Origin: Holacanthus passer
Taxonomy: Eukaryota > Chordata > Actinopteri > Pomacanthidae
Length of the DNA: 64,000 nucleotides
Reading direction: 5' to 3'
Assembly (NCBI GenBank): GCA_025331565.1
Contig: JAFREQ010000151.1
Coordinates: 186,001-250,000, forward strand
Shown in pieces: positions 47,701 through 60,439 of the stretch (within the stretch, counting starts at the first letter, position 1; each line of letters opens with the position of its first letter). A model generated the notes under the pieces. It was not told the DNA's origin. It did not search any database and worked only from the letters and a program-made list of their open reading frames with translations. Position numbers and translations under genes: made by a program.

Positions 47701-50700
47701 TTTGCCGGCACATGATATGACCAGAGACTTTCATTTAAATGTAAATTGTAGACCAGCCTCAGATGGGACTACTTGTGAATACAGTCTCGGCCTAAATGGT
47801 AGTATTTCAGCACGTAAGCAGTCAAAGGGAGTGTGGAAGCAAACAGGGAGCTCAACAAGACGAAAGGCATGACAGCCCCGGCCATGTGCGGTGTTTCTTC
47901 AGCCTCACTGGATGTTTTATAAGACCCTTACTCCATGCTGCTGTTTAATAATCATGTATCTGAAGGGCACGTCTATGATATTAATGATACTGAAGGCAAG
48001 ACCTGGCCACTTCAGATCAGAGATTTGCGATGAGACACACTGTAGCTGTAAATTCACAGTTCTGCAACTTGCGTCATCTCAAGCTGTCGGAGGTCGGCTG
48101 TCAGCGAGCGAGCAGATTCATGTTAACAAATCCCAAACATGTTGGTTTTTAAAATGTGTGTCAGGCTCACTTATGTTTCCGCAGCACATTTCCATGAAAA
48201 ATGTCAGGCGTTCGATGAGAAGATCAGCAGATGAGGCCGTTTGGTGCCTTTTAAAGGAATCACAAACAAAAATCCCTCTTTTGCTTTCTGCCGAACAAGA
48301 ATCTGTGATAAGTCATGTCTGATAAACAAAGCTTTTATTGATGCAATTAATTTCGAGCAACATTAATAAACAGTCTTATCTGAATGACGAAGGCTGTGGC
48401 AGATGCCTCAGATCTGACGGTTGACTTGTTAAGCTCTTTGTTTTATTTGTTGCCAAGAAGCAGAACGCTAACAGAAGACTGTGAATTCTGGTCCCAACAG
48501 TTGGTGGATGAGATGCATAAGACATGTTATGAATAAGTTTCATGGAGATATATTTTTCTTTTATGTTTTGGTCCATTTACTAGTAATTACTTTACTGACC
48601 ATCGCAAAGCATTCAGCCAGTCGTTGATTTTCAACCTGCACAGATACTTTTTCATCATTGAATGAAGACTTTACAAATAGACAAGGTTACTGGATGACAT
48701 TGGACACTCATTTATAAATAAACACACGAGCTAGTTTCACACATATTTGGTATATTTTGATCACAGTCAGCAGTCACAGCTCTTACAGATGAAATTAACT
48801 GATGTAAATGCGTCCAAACACTGCTTTGAAAAAGGTTATGAGAGCTTTGAGGAAAAAAGTAAGTTAATTTAAATTTAGATTGTCAGGTTTTTTGCTTGGG
48901 AAAGTGTTTGAGTAGCTCATAATTGTAAATCAACAAATTTGCAATGCATCATTTCTTGCAAAATTACAAAATCAAAAATCTGAAACACTTGAAATTATAA
49001 AAAGGAATTTCAACCAGGAAACACACTTCAGCTCGTGAGAGATCCACCGCAGAGAGATGGTGTTTTTTTAGCCATCCTGTGTCAGCGTGCGGCTCCAAAA
49101 GCAAACCTGAGGATTCAATGGAGATGAATTAAAGTGAAATTAATTTGGTGGAGCAGAGGCTTGTGGATTTTCCCTCAGCTGATAACAGACTATATTTCCA
49201 ACATGTGGCAGGTCTTTCTCCTGGACAGATTTCTTGGCAAAGCAGTTACAAGTGTAAATCCTTTCTTACTCACAGTGACTGCAGGGCTTTAATGCCACTG
49301 TAGTAATGGCGGCTTGTTTACTTGCACCTACAACCCAGATCTGTCTTTATGTGTTAGCATACAGAAACTATATAAAACACTATTCACTGTTTATCTCAAT
49401 GTCCCATCATCATTGCTTAATTGCATTTTTACTTATGTGTTTTTTAACTAAAGCCAAATCCAAGCTGCAATGGTATCATTCATTCCCTCATGCTCTCCAC
49501 TGAACGACATCCCCGCTGGTGCTTGTCATATCTTTGGATATATTGGTGTAGGAGGATGATAGGAAGTTGATTGCACTCTTCATTACTCACACAATGCTGC
49601 AGTGATGCGCACCCAGTTTGTTTGGATCACTTGTTCCTCCCCCACACGACCACTTGTAAACTAAAACATACACAATTAGCAGGTATATTTATCATAGAGC
49701 GCACAGTTGGAGCACAGAGTGGGCATTGTACCCATTCGCTCTCCATCACAAGCTCCATAGGTAGAAGCAGCTATTTACAGGCTCAAAGTGTGGCAGCCTG
49801 ACACATATTTTCCTTCTTTGTAGCTGGTCACCATAAAAGCTTTACTCTGTTTCCCCATTACACTGTTGTCAGCCTACAGGCAATAAAATATCTCTGCACC
49901 TGTTCATACATGGAGTTTAAAACCTGCCACATAGGCCTAATACATCAGCTACTGGCTCTGATACAGTTTAGTTTTCATTATGTTTCTCATGTACCCGAAT
50001 TCCCAAAACAAGAGGAAAATAGGGATCCAATTATTAAGACCTCTTTGTATGGATTCCACCAAACAGAATCATCCACAAGCATTTGTTAGTTCAGCTTGTA
50101 TCCCGAGGAATTTCTCATATTGGACGACTCTGCACCTCATTTACAGCCAATCCCCAACATCACTGCCAACACAGGAAGTAAGGGTGTGGAGATCAGGGCG
50201 GTGGATCGGCGTATAGCACAGCGGATTTGTGTGAGTGCGTCACAGAAATGTTCATTTGTATGTTAGTTATCACGATACAACTCTGTCAACAGTGCTGGAA
50301 AATGATGCCAAAGCCTTCACATCTACTTGTTGTGTCTTCTGTATTTACACATGTGGGAATAGAAGAAGAGATATAAGTTACAAGCAGCCATTTTTGATTA
50401 ACTGTAACCATCCCAGACCTTTATATACTTGCAATGCAAAGACGTTTAAAGACATTAGTACTGGACTTATTGATATTAATACTATAACCCCTGAGGCCTG
50501 TTCACCACTTCCTTCACGTCCTTTCTTTCATTAAACCGGCTGTATTTACACTCCTGCTTCATTGTGATCACAATTCAGGGTCTAATGCTAAAGGAAGGAC
50601 GAATACTTGGAGGAGTCTGTCTGTTTTTCTTTATTTACTTCCCTCATTGTCACAAGAATCTGCTCTCCTTTCGTGGATGAGGCCATCAATCTCTCTCTGT

Positions 50701-51630
50701 CTCTTTCACACTTTCCGTCTGCCTCTTTTTTTTTCTGTCTCGGTCGATGCAAAGATGGGCTTGTTTTTCAGACTCCTCTCTACCACCGTCTCGCAACACA
50801 CAACCTGTAAAGTCTAAGCACTAATGAGACCCATTATACTGTGTGTTTTAATGAATCTTCCATTCTTTGTCAGTCTTTATTAAACTCACCGCTGATACAC
50901 TTTCATTATAGTAATAGAAACATGAATAGGACTAACCAGAAATGAAATGATATATAGATTCAAGGTGCGATAAGTTGGAGCAAAAATAACCTATAGAAAT
51001 TATATTCACTCTACAAATTATATATCTGCTCCTCATTTGGCCTTTGCAGTAATCACAGTAATTATTGGCTGTGTGTACTGTAGTTGTGCATTACGGGGAT
51101 AAATGTCACTGAGATTTTCCACTGAGATAAATGTTACCTCATGGCTGCTAAAGAAAACTAATTTACTCCACTACCTATGGTATTGTATGGCCGTGGCTTT
51201 CTATATATCAGATAGTGAATGGAGCAAATTAACACCTGTGTCCTGGCATGGTAGCCAACACCATTTCATTTATTTCATGAATATATCAGAAAAAAAAAAC
51301 ACGTGGTGTGATCAGATTAGATTATGTAGATGTTTGACCACCAAACAGGTGTTCGTGTCCACAGCAGGAGAGAGAATTCAGACCAGAACATGAGATTTTC
51401 AAACAGATACTTTCACTCATTTCACTGCTGCCCGTGATGATACTGCATCATTTTGTCTCTTAGTTTGTCAAGATGTCTCAAAAGGACGGTTTAAAGCATG
51501 AATGGATGTTCCTGAATTCCATTGAACAGATGCAGGGCCTCGGTGCAATGACTGATTAGAAATATGTGGATAGCGACAGATCTTTGAAACAAGTGTCCAT
51601 TTGCTTTATAGTGCAATGTGCATTTTGGCA
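44725..51630. other. Long non-coding stretch
   Basis: No gene or clear repeat was recognised. A complex, GC-richer island at about 47870-48340 (which includes a 143-codon chance frame) and a smaller one near 46080-46200 look like possible conserved elements. The first few hundred bases may be unrecognisable LINE sequence. Confidence 0.4.
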
Positions 51631-51635
51631 TCACA

Positions 51636-51765
51636 GATTTTGGGCGCCCTTGTGGACCTTTGGGGACATGGACTTATGAAATTTAAGTCAGTTGGATTCG
51701 TGCTTAGGATCAACATGATAGCATTGTCATTGTGAGCATGTTAATGATTTTTAGTTTTTTTGACA
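51636..51765 (+). repeat. Teleost dimeric repeat, distal fragment
   Basis: 'atgatagcattgtcattgtg' followed by 'agcatgttaatga' matches the distal part of the family seen at 18 and 33 kb as I recall its consensus. 'gggcgcccttgtgga' just upstream could be the degraded subunit start. Short and diverged. Confidence 0.45.
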
Positions 51766-51769
51766 TTGG

Positions 51770-52750
51770 TTAAGCTTGTTGTCTGAGGCTAATTTGTCTT
51801 AAACTGATTTGTGCTCTTCATGTATATTTACTAAGTTAGGCTAACAAAAAAAAGTGTATGTTTATTAATACTTGGCACACCCACAGTATATAGGTGTATA
51901 TATACTACATCCATTATATGTGTGCAATATATGTGAGTTTGTGTGAGCTTATCGTGCAGTTAACAAGTCAAATCCCTTGTGCCGTGGTTCTGCTTGACCA
52001 ACATACTCACGATTAAGTGGGTGAGCTGGATTTCAAAGAGCTCAGTCTGTTCCAAAGGGATTTTTAAAGAAGAGTGTGTTTCATATCTTAAGAGACATTA
52101 TTTATGAAATGCTTAAATTCAGCATAACTTGTACACGAAAATGCCGATTTCTGTTAAAAGCAGTCGGAATTTGAGAACTGATATGAAGACCAGTGCTCAA
52201 TAATTCAAAGCACAACTACAACACCCCAACGTGTCTCGCGTTGAATGAAGCTCATCCTAAGTGCTCGTCTATTTCATACTATTTTCTTGCTTCTTCTACT
52301 AAAACATACGTCCAGATTTGCCTCGTGTTCACTCAGTGTGAAAGTCTAACAAGTGCAAGAAATATGGGGTTAAGCAGAACAAATGTAGGAAAGCGAGGTC
52401 AGGCCATTACAGTTTAATGTCTGCTGTCCTCATGAATCAGGGACCCTGTGCTGGGAATCGTGGGATGGTGAAGGTGCTTACGACTTTTCCCAGAGGGCTT
52501 TTTCTCAGTTTGGCATCCCCAAGGTGAACATCCTATTAACCCCTCAGTGTTTGTGCAGAAACAGATTGGTTCATTTGAGTGCCAATGGACCACAGTTACT
52601 CCAACAAATGCATGCATCTCTCTCTCACACACACACTCACTGAGCATGATGGCTTCTCCTGGCAGTTTGTCCACTTTGAACAGCTCTAAAAAGGTTTGGT
52701 ATAGACAGAAAAGACAGATAATTGACCCTCGTCTTGAATTTAAAGTATGA
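51770..52750. other. Non-coding stretch, no recognised feature
   Basis: Nothing recognised apart from a short CT/CA run at 52618-52640. Confidence 0.5.
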
Positions 52751-52757
52751 GCTGGAG

Positions 52758-52945
52758 GAGCACCGTCACCTCACAGCAAGACGTCTGTGAGTTTGCTTCT
52801 GCCTTTCTGTTTAAAGTTTGCAGCTCTCCCCAAGCCTGTGTGTGTTTCCCCCACATGATATGATTAATACAATGTGACTGGTTGTCTGCCTACCCCGCAG
52901 GAGGAGCAGGTTGAGTGAATGCATGGGTGGATGAGCGGACTTTCA
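52758..52945 (+). repeat. Teleost interspersed repeat ('CACCTCACAGCAAGA' type)
   Basis: 'caccgtcacctcacagcaag', 'gcctttctgtttaaagtttg' followed by 'cagctctccc', 'gtgtgtttcccccacatg', 'aatgtgactggttgtctgcc' and 'taccccgc...' are, in order, the landmark blocks of a very abundant fish repeat (consensus: 'TCGCCTCACAGCAAGAAGG', 'TGGAGTTTGCATGTTCTCCC', 'TGGTTGTCTGTCTC', 'TACCCCGCCTC', 'GGATGGATG'). Internal segments are deleted and the copy is inactive. Confidence 0.75.
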
Positions 52946-52949
52946 AATG

Positions 52950-53265
52950 ATAACTTTTACATCTTCAAATTATACGGATCATTTTGGCCATATGACTTAA
53001 GCAACAACCTTAAAATACTTTTCTTTATTTGCAGCACAGAACATATAATGGCAAACACATTATAAGTCTGTTGATATTCTGTATTTTAGTGTTGATGAAT
53101 CCAATAAAAAGACCAACAATTCATTAATCTTACTAACAAGTAGCTTGTCTGTGTAGCCAACTTCTGCTTCCTCTGTGGCTTCATTATACCAAAAAGATAT
53201 TAAAAACAAATGAATAGTTCAGTGTGAGTCTATGTCACTCTGCGTATAAATACTCACTAATGCAC
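52950..53265. other. Non-coding stretch, no recognised feature
   Basis: Nothing recognised. Confidence 0.5.
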
Positions 53266-53269
53266 CAAA

Positions 53270-53350
53270 TTTGCAGTTAAAAATAGTCCCCAACAAATTC
53301 ACTTTTACTCACTTGAGTAACGTTTTGTAAAAACTACAGTGTCCAGCTGC
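53270..53350 (+). repeat. Possible teleost repeat fragment
   Basis: 'aatagtccccaacaaattca' and 'aaaaactacagtgtccagct' followed by 'gc' resemble phrases of a teleost repeat. Recognition is weak and could be wrong. Confidence 0.25.
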
Positions 53351-53354
53351 TTTT

Positions 53355-56300
53355 CAGAAATTATTTAGCATTTCTTAAAAATGACTAGTATGTATTCATG
53401 ACCTGTTCTTAAATATTTACATCTTCAGGAGGAACAGATGGGAGCAGGGACGGGCTGGAGAAAGGATTTTTTTTTTTAAAATCTGTTTACTCATTAGAAA
53501 AACACTGCTATTGTAAAATGTATATGTACTTGGAGACACACTTACCCTCACATATAGTCACATATAAATAAACAGAGACGCCTGTGCAGGAGAGGCAGGA
53601 AGGTGAAACCATATACAAAGACTTAAAAAAAGCTAATGGCAAGATTCACTTTAATTATAAATAATGTGGGATGATTGTTGGTTCACATCTTGACTAAAAT
53701 CTACCTTATCCTTTAATAACCACCTGTGTTTGCTTTTAAACCAGAGCTTTAACTCACCCTTCATTCAACTTGAGATGAATAAGTAACCCCCTGAATAACC
53801 TAAAGAAGTAAGTTCAGGTCCCCCTTAAAAGTTAGAAAACTAATTTTGCTGGAGTAGGAATGGAGAAGGGAGAAATTTGCCTCCCAAATGTTTCTGTCTC
53901 TTGGTCTTCGCCCACACAGTAACAATGTGTCCACAATACTGAGCACAATATTTCAGTCAAATAAAATATGACTTATTGGCAGAAATGGTGAAATGCATTA
54001 AGAATATAAATCGGCTGCTCACTGTTTTCTCGCTGTGATCATGATGTCTGTGATGCAGCGGCGCTAAATTCAGAAAAACCAACCGCATTATGCGTGTCCA
54101 TCGCATTTGATCCTAAAAAGTTCTGCTGTCAACTCGACTAAATCCGAGCCTGTCATCAAAATGGCAAAACAAGCTCCTGGCATCCTCGGCTCCTTGTTGA
54201 GGAGATGTCACAGCTTGCACGCCGGCGTATTCTCGACATCGAGCAAACTTTGGAATCGGAGGGTGAGAAACTGGTAATGAGAGGGGAGCTCCGAGTTCCC
54301 GCCGCTTCTTTACCTTCGCTGTCTGTCAGGAGCCTCGTTATCTCAGCTTCCTACTGCTGCTCGGCCTTGTTATCCTTAAGTCCTGTCTATTGTCTCATTA
54401 CTTCTAAAGAGGAAGAACCAGTGTCATTTTAAAAGACTGGACGATATCTATTCATAGAAGCCGGGACCGAATTTCATCACAATACCTCGCCTGTAGGGAT
54501 TAGCCTGTATCCCCGCCGAGCTGAAATCACCTGTTGTACTACAGTGAGAGAACATCAATGAGATCTTGATAACGGTGTCAGAATCTAACAATGCCCAGAT
54601 CTTCCAATCCAGTGATCATCAGTCCAGTGTAGCGAGACATTTCCCCTCTGACACCGGATTAAATGCACTGCTGTGTTGCCTGACAAGATCATAACCTCGA
54701 CGTCATGTCTAACTCATCGCCTCGTCATTGTCAGAGTCGTGCGCCGGTGATGAGACGAGCCACCCTGCTCTCTGTTTCACCTTCACATATAATCTCTGTC
54801 TGCAGCCTCCGTCGTATTTGCATTGAAGCAGCTGAGTTGCTTGAAGTTTTTTGCCATTCAGGGAACTTGTTTGACCTTTTAGTATTTACCGGATGGATCT
54901 GTCTTTGAGTAACAAGGTCTTTCATGGTAGGAATAGCAAAGTAAGACTAATACACTTACTTTTTCTAATAGAGAAGAAAGGTGAGAGCTCTGTCCCTTCC
55001 TCAAAATGTCCTGTGGCTCTTGGAGTCTGCGATGGATATTTCTGTGTTTGATTGGAAACTAATGTATCTAGAAAGAAGTACTGACACCAAAACCACATAA
55101 ACTGTAAATGTCTAATTAGCTTAAAGCTCCACTGGAAGCTACTAAGAAAACAGCTTCTTAAAAGAATATCTCAGGGTCTTTAAGAGCTTTTAAGACCCCC
55201 CCACGTGTCCCCTGTGCCACAGATTACTTGACCAATACTGGTTTCTAACTAATTAATATGCCAACCTGCCTGTCAGTGATTCATTCCCTGGCTCAGCATT
55301 AGTGGTCTTTGTCGGGTTTCCACCCTGCTGTGTCTGCTAAAAGCTCTAAATTAAAACCAGTGACGGGTGTCGAGCGCTCACCTCAGGGCCCATTTAGTCA
55401 TTTCTGATCATATAAGAGAAGAGAAGAGGTTTTTTTTTTTTTTATAACAGCAGCAAACAAATATTTCCAAATTGTTTTACTCATTTTTTATTTTCCATTT
55501 TTGATGACGCTTTAAATACTAAACCCTCAATGCTAAAGCTACTCAAATAATGTCATGAAAAATCCAACCAAGCATTATTAAAGTGCTTATTCTGAATGAG
55601 GCCTCATCAGTCGTGTCTCCTTGATAATATATCAAGTGTGTGGATCCTTTATAGTGTGGACTTTCCCTTTAAAACCCCAGTGTCAGTGCTCGGAGCAATG
55701 TTTTCTCTGAGAAGCGCCGAACATGCCAGGCAGTTTAAATTAGAATCACTTTAGAAGTATTTGAATAGCTCTCAGACAGACTACATATTTGATGAATGCC
55801 TTCCCTCAGTTTTCAGAATAAAATGGATTTAGTTTAAAGGAAGTATTTTGAATTGATTTACTCTTTTTAATAGTCACATCCATTGAGGGCAAATGCTCCA
55901 TTTAGTAAGTTTTTTCAAAGCCTTCTTGATGTGGAAAAAGGGAGGCTTTAATTAAACAAAAGGCAAAAACACCGCAAGACTTAAGCAGCTGTATCACTTC
56001 GGTGCTCACAGTCCTCTTGGGTTATCACAAACAAGCCAGCTGGTGGAGCTCAGCGGACTGCTTTAGTGTATACGACACATCAGAGGTGCTCAGGTGTGTT
56101 AGCAGGGCACATCTGGGAAGGAATGAAAAATCTTAAAGCCTAAATAATATAAAATGCACAGGAGAATCTTTCCACCCATTCAATCAAGGATAACTTTGAG
56201 TTTAAGTGATCGCCACTGATCCACATACAACCCAACAGCTTCCAGTCCAATTAAGAAACACATTAATTACTCATTGCCATATCATTTACCCCGTCCCCCT

Positions 56301-58345
56301 CCTCGTCCATGTCTGGGAGAACGTCTTGTCACAAACAATTAAGCCAATAAAGATGGAAGTTAATTAAATTAAGGGCAGTGACGTGTCGTTTGTTGCAAAG
56401 TCATTACAATCACGCAGCCTGGAGGGTGGAGGTTATTGATGGCCGTTCTTTTTTTGGTGGTAAGTCGTCCACGGTGACTCACATTAAGCGATGAGCCACA
56501 TCTCGCAGAGGCCGACTTGATTTAGCTTCGAGGGGATGAGGCCGGGCGGCAGATTTTTATGCTGCGGCTCATTCCAGTTCACACTGTGAACCATCTGTCC
56601 GTCCTGACCTTGCGCCCTTGTGGCCTATACGTCCTTTGCATATTTTAGTGTCTGGATTTCACCAACTTGCCATTACTAATTTATCCATAATCATAGTTTA
56701 AGTGTAGAAAATATTGACTTTTAATCGAATATGTTTTGAGCAAATGAAGAGTTTTTAATTTAAAAGAGTTCTGTATCAAAGAGCAGAAAACTATTGGTGA
56801 ACTTTTGTGTGAGTTAAAACTTTAAAGCAAGCTTCGCCCCAATTTGGGATGTGTTTTGCATCCAGATGTCGGTGGTGAAATCCAATGAAAAATCCCCCAA
56901 ATCCGACTTTGATAATGTTGTCAGGTGTGCTTTTTATCAAAATGAACCAGAACCATTAATTTGTCAACCTTTCTGTTGCAATTTAATGGCAAAATGTGTC
57001 ATTTTCAACACTATAAATGCAATTTAAGTGGAACTGGGGTTATAGGGCTGAATCATGAATTTCATGGTTAATGTTATGATGAGTGTCAACACAATTAATT
57101 AATTGTGTTCTTTAAATTATTCAAAATTTGATCTGCCATTCTTTCTTTTCTTATTGTTTTTGGTTGTTTTTCTTATCTTGTAGTTTAGTTTATCTGACAT
57201 TATGAGAAGAAGAGCATTAAATCACCACAAATACAAAATGTCAAGGTTAACAAAGTCCAGGTTTTAGCAAAAATGCAAAATCACAGTGCCAACAAACCAA
57301 CACAGTTGATACCTGTGATCATCAATAAAATCACTGTAGATCAAAAATACATTTAATACTAAACTACATTCAGATTTCTTCAAAACATCCCATCATGCAC
57401 AATTTGACCTTCGTTTTAAATGATGGTCTCTTGTTATTCTAATGTGCCTCGGTAACTTAATCCAATTCCTGGCACGGCAGCACCCAAAAGCACAGATACC
57501 CATGTTAGTATTAAACCTCGGCAAACGCAGGTCGACAACACTGACTCTAATTTGGAGGGAATGAGTTCCTCCCAGTTCCTCTGTTGTTATAATTATGGAT
57601 TATATTGAGTTGTATAGCTCTATCTGTCTTACCCAGACAGTCAAACATCACTAAATTTTCTTAAACTCAAGCTATGCAAATACAAAGGAACAGGCCATTT
57701 TTACAAAATCACTGATACGCGCATTTTGAGCCCACATATCAGTCATACACACATATTCTTAATTGGAGGCGAGAAGGATTAATGAATGAATTACATGCTT
57801 TAGTGATCCCTGCTGGGCAATTCTGTGTTTGCTTCGCCCCTCTCCACAGGAAGGTCAGAGCACAGGGTCAGCTACAGAAAAGCACCCCGGGAGCTAATGG
57901 AGCTTCTTTCTAAAGGACAGTAAAGCAGACTGGATCCCTGCCAACATGTTGGGCTTAGCCTCGGGTTCATGTGTTGAAGGATGGTCTCTTAAAGTGTGAA
58001 AGCATCTCACCATCTCTGAGTGTCGAAGAGATCAGGATAAGGCAGAAATATAGCCGACGGGATCTTGTAATTGAAGAGAAACACAAGCAAACTTTTCCAA
58101 AAATAAGTATAAATCATGGAACCAATGCAGTGTATTGTTTCTCCTTTGCCACAGACTTTTAATGTTAAGGATGAAAATGAACCTTCCCACAGTAAACCTT
58201 CATTCAGGCAAGTTAAAATGAGGCTTCCACCTCATTAAGCAAAGAGTTGAACTCCAGGAAGTCTCAGCTTCCTCCCCGGGGTTTTGGCTTGCAGGCTTGT
58301 CCACAGGTCGTTCAGCAGCATCATGTTTCTCTGCCTCTGTCTTTG
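53355..58345. other. Long non-coding stretch with regulatory-looking islands
   Basis: No gene was recognised. Complex, GC-richer islands lie at about 54000-54420 and 56280-56620. The latter has 'gttaattaaattaag' homeodomain-type sites beside GC-rich flanks. A T tract of about 16 is at 55430. These islands are candidates for conserved enhancers, by composition only. Confidence 0.4.
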
Positions 58346-58352
58346 CCACCAG

Positions 58353-58487
58353 GCAGGAGCCCCATCTGCCGCCACACGGGGGGATAAGAAGAAGGAGCAG
58401 AAGAAGAAATGGCACGCAGCTTCTCCAAACTTCGTCCCACATGGGCCCGACTCAGAAAAAGCCGGCCTTGACACTGCCAGCGCGATG
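58353..58487 (+). CDS. Candidate internal coding exon, 45 codons, unknown gene
   Basis: The segment starts after a strong acceptor (pyrimidine-rich 'tttctctgcctctgtctttg' followed by 'ccaccag') and ends at a good donor (ATG|GTGAGA). It is exactly 135 bp and fully open in phase 0, so it could be included or skipped without shifting frame. The predicted 45 residues begin A-G-A-P-S-A-A, have a very basic patch D-K-K-K-E-Q-K-K-K-W-H at residues 11-21, then S-P-N-F-V-P-H-G-P-D-S-E-K and end in T-A-S-A-M. Composition is clearly GC-richer than the flanks. I do not recognise the protein. The basic patch could be a nuclear or membrane-proximal signal. A second plus frame and two minus frames are also open here, so this is not proof of coding. 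No partner exon was identified. Confidence 0.3.
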
Positions 58488-58489
58488 GT

Positions 58490-59500
58490 GAGAATGCATA
58501 ATCAGCACCATGTTGCACACATCCGAGTCAGTGCTTTTTCGCTCCCTGACTCCTCCGAGGCTGATGTTTAACATTCTCCTCCTGATTTTGTAATATATCA
58601 ACACAGATAACCCACCTCACCTGACATTTCTCTTCATCAAAATGAACCTGTCTTTCATGTCAAAATCTAAAATTTGCAGCATTTTCTTTGAGCTTCTTAA
58701 TCTTCTGGATCTTGTTCTATGGTTCTTTCTTGCCTCTTTCCTGTTTTGTCATAATCACTTATCACCTCAGCAAGGCAGGTATTGTTATTTTTAGTAGTAG
58801 CAAAAGTAATATTGGCATTAATAACATCAGGTATTGTGTGGGCAGATATGAGCCAGTCCACTGTGGCCCAGCTTCCTCTCAGCAGGTGTTTGGATAGTTT
58901 AGAAAAGTGTGTTCCCAGTCTGTACCATTCCTGGCCAAACCCCACCCCAGGCCACACAGAAAAAACCTGTGTGTGGTGTACAGTACTTTTGCCTCTCTCA
59001 GTTTCACTTCTCAAAAAGATGGAGAATTACAGCCAAGCCTGCAGGCCAACAGGAGAAATGTTCAAAATACAAATTCACCTGTACTTACAGAGCATATGCT
59101 GCTCTGTAAAGGAAGACTTCTTCTTCTTTAAGAGTCCCAAAGTGCATCTTTTCTCCAACTAGGGAGCAGGTGTGCAGAGAGCAGTGGTGCATCAGTTTAC
59201 TTACTCTTGTTCTGGGGCTAGAAAACTCTGGCATAAGACTACCTTTCCAGGAAGTTTGCAGGCTACAGTTTGTGCCCACTGCAAATGTTTAGTCTAAATA
59301 AAGGAAGTCACATATGTAGAGACATGGAATCTGAGGGTTTGGAGGTCAGGTTGTATCCTCTCCTTATTTTTTTTAACATAATCTTTCCAAATGAATGTTG
59401 CTCTGTGTCCGTTGAACAATTGCCATATCGGCTTGAAGGTGATAATACATCTGCATTTAGTTTGCCTAATCAAGTGTGTAGTTGCTTGACCTAAGTTATA
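58490..59500. other. Non-coding stretch, no recognised feature
   Basis: Several overlapping short frames on both strands at 58.7-59.2 kb, none with a recognisable domain. Confidence 0.5.
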
Positions 59501-59504
59501 GTTT

Positions 59505-59548
59505 ATTTGCCATAACCACAATCTTTCCCCAACCTCAGCCATACTGTA
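59505..59548. repeat. Possible 'CATAACCACAATCTTTCCC' repeat arm
   Basis: 'ccataaccacaatctttccc' followed by 'caacctcagcc' is close to the arm seen at 25865-25935. Short. Confidence 0.4.
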
Positions 59549-59549
59549 A

Positions 59550-60325
59550 TTGCTATGTGCATGTATTGTAGTAAAAATGAGATATTAGAAAATCACAAAA
59601 TCAATGAATGTAATTCAGGGTTTTGCAGAATTGTCCAACATTAGCATTTTGTCTGATGATAAGGTTGCAAATGAAGCAGTGCTATATTCTGTGAGTTACA
59701 CTACATTTGCATGCAACACATTTATGTTACACACATTATTTACATATGTCCACTCAGTTCTAGCACAGGAAGTGGTGTTATATTCATGCAGCACCAGAAA
59801 CAAAAGGGTTTGGGAATTTAACTTCATGCCTGAAGATCTGGGTTAAAGTCTGTCACATTTTATCCTGGAAGCCATCCTTGACTTTTTGTAATTGTTACAC
59901 AATTGTTTTCCTAAATTAAGTTGTTTTAGCTCCTTCAACACATCTTTCACCGTTGTTCACATTAACCTAATTTCTGTCTAACCAAGTGGTTTAAGTTGTG
60001 TAACCATTAATATTTTAATCAGGCTTCAATCAGCACAGCTCGGTTTATGAAACACATACACAGTTGCAAAGAACATTTGGTCCTGTAGCTATCTCTTTTT
60101 TTGTTTCATATATTTATACTAACCATAATAATGGCTCAGACAAAGAGATGAGACAGCTTGCAGGTCATTCAGTGAAGTGAAGTCCTCGTTCAGGGTGTTG
60201 TGGCTCATATTTGCAGCAAAGAAACTCAGTCTGTTGTGGAGAGAAGTGACATGTGGTGCTGTGGGAGGAAGGTTAAGGCTTCTGAAGCTGCTATTTCTTC
60301 ACGCTGCTATTTCCCTCAAGATTTT
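59550..60325. other. Non-coding stretch, no recognised feature
   Basis: Nothing recognised. Confidence 0.5.
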
Positions 60326-60329
60326 GGGG

Positions 60330-60435
60330 ATTTTTTTTTTGCCTTTATTTGATGTAGACAGGGTAGCCTGGAAGAGAGAGCGAGGGGGTAAAACATGCAA
60401 TAAATGTCCAAGGCTGGACACAGACGAGCATCCAC
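60330..60435 (+). repeat. Teleost repeat ('TTTTGCCTTTATTTGAT' type)
   Basis: 'ttttttgcctttatttgatg' followed by 'tagacaggg', 'gaagagagagcgagggggta' and 'aacatgcaataaatgtcc' match a widespread fish repeat (consensus: 'TTGCCTTTATTNGATAGNACAG', 'GAGAGAGATGGGGNATGACATGCAGCAAAGGNCC'). The downstream tRNA-like end is not recognisable. Confidence 0.65.
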
Positions 60436-60439
60436 CTGG

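Noticed and set aside
47891..48322. 143-codon plus-strand ORF
   Set aside because: No protein family recognised. The island looks regulatory rather than coding.
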